Positions 7,675-12,166 of a DNA stretch of 12,166 nucleotides are shown here, piece after piece. The notes under the pieces were generated by a model. That model was not told the origin of the DNA and searched no databases. It worked only from the letters and a program-made list of their open reading frames with translations. Both the position numbers and the translations under genes were made by a program. This stretch comes from Bacteroidota bacterium (GTDB lineage: Bacteria > Bacteroidota > Ignavibacteria > Ignavibacteriales > Ignavibacteriaceae), in assembly GCA_021793635.1 (NCBI GenBank), contig JAJYSI010000042.1:1-12166 (forward strand), given 5' to 3'. Position 1 is the stretch's first letter; every line of letters starts with the position of its first letter.

Positions 7675-7703
7675 AATATTTGAATAAAAAGATAAAAACA
7701 CAA
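7675..7703 (-). promoter_or_regulatory. Candidate promoter for the OPT-pepD unit
   Basis: On the minus strand, TTGTGT (7698-7703) and AATATT (7675-7680) are separated by exactly 17 nt. This would give a 5' leader of roughly 35 nt before the OPT start codon. The match to the sigma-70 consensus is only 3/6 and 4/6, and the DNA is very AT-rich, so chance is not excluded. Confidence 0.3.
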
Positions 7704-7726
7704 ACATTATTTTTTAATTTTTAAGA

Positions 7727-8503
7727 TTAAAAAGTCATTTTTCTCATCCCGATATGGCAAATTGCAAAATCATATTTTACCGGATCAGTCGGATCAAACG
7801 TTTTAAGATTCTCTGTAATTTCCTCCGCCATTGCCCAGCTAATATTTTTTCTTTTTGTAAGATTAAGTCTTTGGCATACCCTGGCAACATGAGTATCAAC
7901 CGGTATAATTAATTTATTCGAAGGTATCTCATTCCATAAACCGAAATCAAGCTCATCTTTTCTAACCATCCAGCGAAGGAATAAATTCATCCGTTTACAC
8001 GCACTTCCTAACTCAGGTAGCGGAAACATAAACTTAAAACCGGGACTAACAGTTCCGCCGTTTATCTTCATTGCGTAGTTAATTAAATAATCCGAAAACT
8101 TCGTAATTGAATTTTTTATTTTCCCGCTTTCATTATAAAATTTTTGGAAAAGATTTTTCAGCGAATCATATTCATGATAAACATCGCTTAAAATATTGAA
8201 GAGAAGAGAAATATCTTTTTCCGTATAAAAACGGTGTTTCAACCCGCCAAGGTTAAAAGATTTTTTTCTGTTGTAATATCCGGCGATAAAATGATAAGGC
8301 TGCCTTTCTGCGATAACCAGGATTTTATTAAGAGTATTTATAATCTGGTTTACATTCCCGTAAGCAAATACAGAAGCAATAAAACCGATAGCCTCGATGT
8401 CTTTTTCATTATCAAATAAATGAAGAAATTGAAGCGGATCAGGAGAGATTTTACTCCTATCAAAAGCTTTGTAATGATAATCAAGTTTTTGTTTTAATGT
8501 CAT
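7727..8503 (-). CDS. TIGR02757/DUF2400 family protein, possibly HhH-glycosylase-like fold
   Basis: A 258-residue protein matching the TIGR02757 (DUF2400) pattern: D-P-L-Q-F-L-H-L-F (22-30), an E-A-I-G-F-I-A-S-V-F-A-Y-G-N block (37-50), L-P-E-L-G-S-A-C-K-R-M-N-L-F-L-R-W-M-V-R (162-181), I-P-V-D-T-H-V-A-R-V-C-Q-R-L (200-213) and F-D-P-T-D-P-V-K-Y-D-F-A (236-247). The family has no established function that I know of. The V-D-T-H-V-x-R-V-C-x-R segment is strikingly like the catalytic-aspartate region of endonuclease III (V-D-T-H-I-F-R-V-C-N-R), with D203 at the Asp position; this is inference. It is predicted to be soluble. The start ATG lies 21 nt after the stop of the upstream membrane gene and has no good Shine-Dalgarno; it is embedded in a hairpin (8501-8534), suggesting translational coupling. 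Confidence 0.88.
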   Translation of the reverse strand: MTLKQKLDYHYKAFDRSKISPDPLQFLHLFDNEKDIEAIGFIASVFAYGNVNQIINTLNKILVIAERQPYHFIAGYYNRKKSFNLGGLKHRFYTEKDISLLFNILSDVYHEYDSLKNLFQKFYNESGKIKNSITKFSDYLINYAMKINGGTVSPGFKFMFPLPELGSACKRMNLFLRWMVRKDELDFGLWNEIPSNKLIIPVDTHVARVCQRLNLTKRKNISWAMAEEITENLKTFDPTDPVKYDFAICHIGMRKMTF

Positions 8504-8534
8504 GCTTCGATTCTGGAAAACGTTTCAAAGCATG
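8501..8534 (-). promoter_or_regulatory. Hairpin holding the upstream stop codon and the downstream start codon
   Basis: In minus-strand RNA, CAUGCUUUGA (8525-8534) can pair with UCGAAGCAUG (8501-8510), ten pairs with a single U-G wobble and a 14-nt loop. The first arm ends with the UGA stop of the membrane-protein gene (8525-8527) and the second arm ends with the AUG of the TIGR02757 gene (8501-8503). A ribosome finishing the first gene would open the stem and free the start, so this looks like a coupling device. Pairing is seen directly; function is inferred. Confidence 0.55.
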
Positions 8535-9265
8535 CTTTTAATTAGAAGAGCTACTGCTATTGCCGAAAGCGATGATAATAATGTTCCGATAAGAACGTAT
8601 TCGGCAAAATCTCTGTTATCAAGTTCGCGGAATCTTGTAAATCCTTTGGCAGCGATTATAAAACCAATCGCCGCATATTGGTTTACAAGTACAAAAAAGA
8701 AAATTAAAATTCGTTCTACCAATCCGATAATCCTTCCGGCATTGTATTCTTTCTTATCAATACCGGTCGTTTCACCTGAATCGGGAACTTGAGGAATCAA
8801 ATTAAATTTTTCAAAAAAATATCTGATAGCAAAATTGGTTTCGTTTAATAATATCAACATGCCAAGTAAAATCAAATTGAACTTGAACCAATTTACTTTT
8901 ATTAAAGCGGCACTAATAAAAGAATCAGTCCCGGAGATACTTATCAGATTAAAGAAAAAATAATTAAAGTTCTCCGGAATAAAGATAAACGAGAATATTC
9001 CGAATATTAAAAAGTAAAAAAGAAAGGAAAGACACCGGATTAAATTTAGATTGTTAAATCTGTTCTCTATCCAATAAAAAATGAGATCAAGTACAAAAAC
9101 TGCAGCCATCAATAAAAATAATTTGAGACTAAATTCAAATAAAAGCAGTAACAGAATTTGAATTATAATTACCTCAATGAGTTTTACTTTAGAAACCGGT
9201 TCATTTTTAAACCCTAAACTCAGTCTGGAAAGCAATATTACATTCAGAAGATAAATGAATTGCAA
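8525..9265 (-). CDS. Polytopic membrane protein, DUF3307-like, paired with SatD
   Basis: A 246-residue, very hydrophobic protein with about 6-7 membrane segments (roughly 1-15, 30-65, 78-97, 128-150, 183-206, 222-243). The C-terminal third carries the pattern I associate with the DUF3307 group found beside satD: N-A-G-R-I-I-G-L-V-E-R-I-L (175-187), A-A-I-G-F-I-I-A-A-K-G-F-T-R-F (198-212) and D-F-A-E-Y-V-L-I-G-T-L-L-S (219-231). A short polar loop lies around 155-177. The start is unusual: no ATG is available before about residue 53, and the frame opens with TTG (9263-9265), 4 nt after the SatD-family stop and without a Shine-Dalgarno. An ATT one codon earlier is an unlikely alternative. Translation therefore probably depends on ribosomes leaving the upstream gene. 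Biochemical function is unknown. Confidence 0.75.
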   Translation of the reverse strand: MQFIYLLNVILLSRLSLGFKNEPVSKVKLIEVIIIQILLLLLFEFSLKLFLLMAAVFVLDLIFYWIENRFNNLNLIRCLSFLFYFLIFGIFSFIFIPENFNYFFFNLISISGTDSFISAALIKVNWFKFNLILLGMLILLNETNFAIRYFFEKFNLIPQVPDSGETTGIDKKEYNAGRIIGLVERILIFFFVLVNQYAAIGFIIAAKGFTRFRELDNRDFAEYVLIGTLLSSLSAIAVALLIKSML

Positions 9266-9269
9266 AATG

Positions 9270-9896
9270 TTATTTCTTAATTATGGCATCTAATTCTTCG
9301 GCAATTTCTCTTGTAATCTTAACAATTAAGGTCAAACTGCCTGAGTCAATGTTTTTATAAACTGCTTTATCGGAAATTTTTAATTTGGCAGATATTTCTT
9401 TAACGGACTTACCTTCGTAAAGCATTACAAGAATTTTAAGTCTGGTCGATTTCCACTTGCCGGAAATATTTGAGATTAAAAACATGCTGTGCCTTATCAG
9501 TTCATTTCTGTTTCCGTCATCGGTAATAACGTTAAAAAGATACGAAGTCTTTTTTAATTCCGTTAAACCTTGTCTCGCGTTGTAAAAAGCCGGACCATCC
9601 ATACCGATCGACTGCTTTTTATTTATCCGAGTCGATAATTCTCCAACGCCTATAGAAAATCTTACTTTAGCCGGGTAAAGAACAAGTAATATTTCCCAAA
9701 TATCCTTAAATAAATTGCCCCCCTTGCTGTATAATGCCTGGAACTCATCTCCGAGAGTAATTGTAAACGGAGAGAGCAGAGTTTTATGATTCGCATTTAT
9801 CGTATTAAAATAGCGTAAAAGCCTTTTCTGGATCTCTTCTCTCTTTTTTATTTTTCTCGAACCGACTATATCTCCGATTAAAGCAATCTTCTTCAT
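9270..9896 (-). CDS. SatD-family protein: cyclase/GGDEF-like N-terminal region plus C-terminal helix-turn-helix
   Basis: A 208-residue protein of the SatD family, named after an acid-tolerance locus in Streptococcus; the molecular role is not established. Residues 1-125 show A-L-I-G-D-I-V-G-S-R (5-14), T-I-T-L-G-D-E-F-Q-A-L (46-55), R-F-S-I-G-V-G-E-L (79-87) and a G-x-A-F-x-x-A-R segment (101-108). Their order resembles the D-I-x-G, G-D-E, S-I-G-x-G and A-R elements of class III cyclase/GGDEF palm folds; that comparison is mine and unproven. Residues 145-205 look like a DNA-binding helix-turn-helix of the sigma-region-4 or LuxR type (S-V-K-E-I-S-A-K-L-K-I-S-D-K-A-V-Y-K-N-I). No signal peptide or membrane segment is seen. 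No Shine-Dalgarno precedes the ATG; the leader is A/T only. It is the first gene of a tightly spaced row with the membrane protein and the TIGR02757 gene. A 28-bp-period palindrome array lies 50 nt upstream. Confidence 0.85.
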   Translation of the reverse strand: MKKIALIGDIVGSRKIKKREEIQKRLLRYFNTINANHKTLLSPFTITLGDEFQALYSKGGNLFKDIWEILLVLYPAKVRFSIGVGELSTRINKKQSIGMDGPAFYNARQGLTELKKTSYLFNVITDDGNRNELIRHSMFLISNISGKWKSTRLKILVMLYEGKSVKEISAKLKISDKAVYKNIDSGSLTLIVKITREIAEELDAIIKK

Positions 9897-9909
9897 ATTA
9901 TATATTTTT

Positions 9910-9938
9910 TATTTCAGAAGGAACTTAAGAAAAGTCAA
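9910..9938 (-). promoter_or_regulatory. Candidate promoter for the SatD-family operon
   Basis: On the minus strand, TTGACT (9933-9938, five of six matches to the -35 consensus) is followed at 17 nt by GAAATA (9910-9915), a poor -10. If used, transcription would start only a few bases before the ATG at 9896, which would fit the missing Shine-Dalgarno (near-leaderless mRNA). The palindrome array begins 8 nt upstream of the -35. Confidence 0.25.
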
Positions 9939-9945
9939 TTTAACT

Positions 9946-10020
9946 TTCAACCGATTTGGTTGAATAATTCATTTTCAACCGATTTGGTTGAATACTTAAT
10001 TTTCAACTGATTTGGTTGAA
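9946..10020. repeat. Three tandem 19-bp palindromes at an exact 28-bp period
   Basis: Copies at 9946-9964, 9974-9992 and 10002-10020 read TTCAACCGATTTGGTTGAA, with one change in copy 3 (C to T at 10008). Each copy is a 7-bp inverted repeat around a 5-nt centre. The 9-nt spacers (9965-9973 and 9993-10001) are A/T-rich and similar but not identical (TAATTCATT, TACTTAATT). The array fills most of the gap between the pdxJ stop (10031) and the SatD-family start (9896). It could be an operator array, an RNA structure in a read-through transcript, or a small dispersed palindromic repeat; there is no U run after the stems to suggest a standard terminator. Confidence 0.9.
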
Positions 10021-10030
10021 TCTACTTTTG

Positions 10031-10741
10031 TTATTTTATTAATCTCATCATCTCTTGAACGGCTTCCTTCAATCCGGTGAATACAGCTCTCGCGATTACA
10101 GCATGCCCAATACTAACTTCATCAATATCCGGGATCTCTCTAAATATTTTTATATTCTGATAATCAAGTCCGTGTCCTGCATTCACACCCAATCCAAGTT
10201 TCTTAGCATGCTTTACCGCGGTTCTTATTTTATCAAGCTCATCAAATTGTTCTTCTTCGGTAATAGCATTAGCAAAAACACCGGTATGAATTTCGATAAA
10301 GTCTGAGTTAATTTCTGCGGCTGCATCAATCTGATCTAAGCTTGGTTCTATGAATAAAGACACCAGAATCTCTGCACCGTGTAAATCAGTAATTGCATCT
10401 TTCAAACGGTTTATATTATCAATTACATTTATACCGCCTTCGGTAGTTAATTCCTGGCGGCGTTCCGGGACAATTGTGGAAAGCTCCGGACCGACATCGC
10501 AAGCTATCTTGATAATTTCATCTGTAGCCGCCATCTCTAAATCAAGCTTAGTTGTAATTAATTCTCTTAGTAAACGGACATCTCTTTCATTTATATGACG
10601 CCGGTCTTCTCTAAGATGGACAACTATTCCGTCAACACCGGCTTGTTCGGCAAGCAATGCTGCTGTAACCGGATCCGGTTCGTTCTCTCCCCGGGAATTT
10701 CTAAGTGTCGCTATATGATCTACGTTTAATGAAAATCTCAT
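10031..10741 (-). CDS. pdxJ: Pyridoxine 5'-phosphate synthase PdxJ
   Basis: A 236-residue TIM-barrel enzyme that condenses 3-amino-2-oxopropyl phosphate with 1-deoxyxylulose 5-phosphate to make pyridoxine 5'-phosphate, the closing step of the DXP-dependent vitamin B6 pathway in the cytoplasm. The N-terminal L-N-V-D-H-I-A-T-L-R-N-S-R-G (5-18) is the family signature. Active-site residues are present: H42 in V-H-L-R-E-D-R-R-H-I, E69 in D-L-E-M, and H190 in N-A-G-H-G-L-D-Y. The phosphate-binding region I-G-H-A-V-I-A-R-A (211-219) is intact and the length is normal. AAGGA (10750-10754), overlapping the upstream gene's stop codon, serves the ATG at 10739-10741. It lies 11 nt downstream of the CPBP gene, so both are probably on one transcript. 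No partner B6 genes are in the window. Confidence 0.97.
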   Translation of the reverse strand: MRFSLNVDHIATLRNSRGENEPDPVTAALLAEQAGVDGIVVHLREDRRHINERDVRLLRELITTKLDLEMAATDEIIKIACDVGPELSTIVPERRQELTTEGGINVIDNINRLKDAITDLHGAEILVSLFIEPSLDQIDAAAEINSDFIEIHTGVFANAITEEEQFDELDKIRTAVKHAKKLGLGVNAGHGLDYQNIKIFREIPDIDEVSIGHAVIARAVFTGLKEAVQEMMRLIK

Positions 10742-10752
10742 TTTCTTATTCC

Positions 10753-11550
10753 TTAAAAAATATGTTTAACAACATTTACCAATGAATTCACTCCGACTCC
10801 AAAATCATTCGCCCTGTATCGAAGAGTAGAAATTAAATCTATACTAAACATAATAACTGAATGAGTAATAACGCAATAGTAAATTGACTTGGTTCGATAA
10901 GCCAGAATGCCAAGTGCCAAACCACCGGCAATTGCCCCGAAAGTTTCAAGCGGTGGTTTACCATCATGAAGAATAACAAACGGCAGCATCTGAATTACAA
11001 CGGCATAATAACCAAATTTTTCTTTCAAACCAAAAAGCATAAATCCGCGCCAGATAAATTCCCAGGCAAATAAATAGAAGACTAATCCGAGCTCGTAAAT
11101 AAAAAATATATTCCAGGAATCCCTTGCCTGGTAAAGCAGCGGATAAGTTAAGCTGAACGATTGCTGTGAAGTTAAAAACCAGATGAACGGAAGCATCATT
11201 AAAATGAAGATCACCGAGATTTTAACTCCGGCATTTATATCTCCAATCGCGATTCCATAATCTCTAATTTTTTCTTTGAAGAATAGCTTTATAATAAAAA
11301 AAGGAATTATGAAATAGACAATGAAATCCCCAAGGTACCAATAAAAAAATTCTAAAAGATAAACTTTAGAATGATTGGAAAGCTCATTGAAAAAATTAAG
11401 ATGGAAAAACGTACGGGATGTAAAATACCATGAGATAGTCTGAAGGACGGCAGCAGCAACTAAAACGGCAGTAACTTTTTTATCCAGACTTTTTATTATA
11501 GCCGTTAGTTCATTAAGTTCTTTTTTAAAATAGAATTTTGGAAATGTCAT
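10753..11550 (-). CDS. CPBP-family (CAAX protease/bacteriocin-processing-like) membrane protein
   Basis: A 265-residue protein with about 7-8 membrane segments and the CPBP/Abi layout. Motif 1 is W163-E164-F-I-W-R168-G-F, where the usual E-E-x-x-x-R has Trp instead of the first Glu. Motif 2 is F191-V-I-L-H195, followed by D-G-K-P-P-L-E-T. Motif 3 is H230-S-V-I-M234, where the common H-x-x-x-N ends in Met. Two histidines and one glutamate remain, so the protein may be an active variant or a non-catalytic relative. I recall a Bacteroidota subgroup with a similar W-E-F-x-x-R-G-F and H-x-G-K-P-x-E-T pattern, so this is probably a subfamily trait rather than decay. GGAG (11553-11556) is only 2 nt from the ATG, closer than normal. 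It heads the unit with pdxJ and is divergent from the CBM20-esterase gene; no functional link to B6 synthesis is evident. Confidence 0.85.
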   Translation of the reverse strand: MTFPKFYFKKELNELTAIIKSLDKKVTAVLVAAAVLQTISWYFTSRTFFHLNFFNELSNHSKVYLLEFFYWYLGDFIVYFIIPFFIIKLFFKEKIRDYGIAIGDINAGVKISVIFILMMLPFIWFLTSQQSFSLTYPLLYQARDSWNIFFIYELGLVFYLFAWEFIWRGFMLFGLKEKFGYYAVVIQMLPFVILHDGKPPLETFGAIAGGLALGILAYRTKSIYYCVITHSVIMFSIDLISTLRYRANDFGVGVNSLVNVVKHIF

Positions 11551-11566
11551 GGCTCCAGAAGAATCT

Positions 11567-11592
11567 TAGTAATTTTTTATTCAAAATTACTA
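11567..11592. promoter_or_regulatory. Perfect 10-bp inverted repeat in the divergent intergenic region
   Basis: TAGTAATTTT (11567-11576) and AAAATTACTA (11583-11592) are perfect inverted copies around a 6-nt centre. The element starts 17 bases from the CPBP start codon and lies about 73 nt before the plus-strand gene's ATG. It could be an operator for the divergent pair or a hairpin in the CPBP 5' leader. No reliable -35/-10 pair could be assigned on either strand in 11551-11665. Confidence 0.5.
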
Positions 11593-11665
11593 TTTCCAAG
11601 TTAAGAAGGAAAACATTTTTGGATTATATTTAGTTATTGAAAAACTTAAAATTGGGAAACAGTTT

Positions 11666-12166
11666 ATGAAAAGATTATTGTTAACAATTGCAGTCTTTAC
11701 CTTGGCAGTTAAATTTATACTCCCGCAAAATAGAATTACATTTGTCGTTAAAACTCCCGGACTTCCCACAAATGAAACTGTTTACATAACCGGAAACAAC
11801 TCCGACCTCGGTGATTGGAATCCATCCGGCGTTGCGTTAACAAAAAGTAACGATTCCACATGGGAAAAAACGTTCAGCTTTAATTCAAATGAAAAAATTG
11901 AATTCAAGTTTACTAAAGGCTCCTGGAATACCGAGGCGCTTACAAATGACGGACTTGTACCTTCAAATTATTCTATGATAATAAAAAATGATACCACTGT
12001 CTACTTCACAATCAATAAATGGAAAGATGAAATCAGTTATGCTAATCGGGCTCAGTTTCCCGGTCAGATAACAGGCACAGTAAAATATTTTCATAATATG
12101 AAAGGCGAAGGAATCAAGCCTCGCGACATTATAGTTTGGTTGCCCCCTTCTTATGACAGCAGCAAT
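11666..12166 (+). CDS. Secreted CBM20-like domain plus putative esterase (alpha/beta hydrolase), 3' end outside window
   Basis: The frame runs from ATG 11666 to the right edge without a stop, giving 167 residues of an incomplete protein. Residues 1-21 are a signal peptide (M-K-R-L-L-L then a hydrophobic core, probable cleavage near I-L-P-Q). Residues about 22-120 match a carbohydrate-binding module 20 / starch-binding-like fold: V-Y-I-T-G-N-N-S-D-L-G-D-W-N-P (40-54), S-T-W-E-K-T-F-S-F (63-71) and I-E-F-K-F-T-K-G-S-W (78-87). From about residue 134, I-T-G-T-V-K-Y followed by R-D-I-I-V-W-L-P-P-S-Y is the usual entry to an Esterase-D-like (PF00756) alpha/beta hydrolase; its catalytic Ser, Asp and His would be beyond the window. 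The start has only a weak GGGA upstream. Export to the periplasm or surface is expected. The exact substrate is unknown; a carbohydrate-linked ester is a guess. Confidence 0.8.
   Translation, partial: MKRLLLTIAVFTLAVKFILPQNRITFVVKTPGLPTNETVYITGNNSDLGDWNPSGVALTKSNDSTWEKTFSFNSNEKIEFKFTKGSWNTEALTNDGLVPSNYSMIIKNDTTVYFTINKWKDEISYANRAQFPGQITGTVKYFHNMKGEGIKPRDIIVWLPPSYDSSN

Noticed and set aside
7711..7733. Inverted repeat TTTTTAAT/ATTAAAAA overlapping the TIGR02757 stop codon as a terminator
   Set aside because: The 8-bp stem is made only of A-T pairs and no U run follows it on the minus strand; such dyads are expected by chance in this AT-rich DNA.
9946..10020. The regular repeats as a small CRISPR array
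   Set aside because: The repeat is only 19 bp and fully palindromic, spacers are 9 nt and similar to each other, and no cas genes are present.

Overview
The window is a low-GC (by eye mid-30s percent) bacterial chromosome segment with dense, mostly minus-strand operons. Gene content points to the Bacteroidota/Chlorobiota group, most plausibly an Ignavibacteria-like organism. This rests on the protein styles: an HMA-like small protein, a bacterial OPT transporter beside PepD, a SatD/DUF3307-type/TIGR02757 gene row, a CPBP protease of the W-E-F-x-W-R type, and a secreted CBM20-esterase. The lineage is an inference. No rRNA, tRNA, phage, transposon or CRISPR was seen.

Layout. 1-552 (+): the 3' end of a heavy-metal-associated-like protein, then a small SHOCT membrane protein. 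A long hairpin at 580-640 separates these from a convergent small unknown gene (648-881, -). 1048-3844 (-): a three-gene unit read from right to left: exported beta-rich (probably outer-membrane) protein, soluble two-PAS histidine kinase, and single-domain response regulator that overlaps the kinase by 4 nt. 4104-7633 (-): an OPT-family oligopeptide transporter followed by PepD (Xaa-His dipeptidase), closed by a good intrinsic terminator. Together they look like a peptide uptake and hydrolysis unit. 7727-9896 (-): SatD-family protein, then a DUF3307-like membrane protein, then a TIGR02757/DUF2400 protein, with spacings of 4 and 21 nt. 10031-11550 (-): CPBP-family membrane protein followed by PdxJ (vitamin B6 synthesis), 11 nt apart. 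11666 to the right edge (+): the N-terminal part of a secreted CBM20-plus-esterase protein, divergent from the CPBP gene.

The most interesting area is 8501-10020. The SatD-family protein combines an N-terminal region with signatures resembling the nucleotidyl-cyclase/GGDEF palm fold with a C-terminal helix-turn-helix. It is preceded by three 19-bp palindromes at an exact 28-bp period. Its membrane partner starts at TTG only 4 nt after the satD-type stop. The third gene's start codon is buried in a hairpin that also holds the second gene's stop codon, which suggests translational coupling. Whether this is a real signalling system is a hypothesis; most of the rest of the window is ordinary housekeeping or accessory content.
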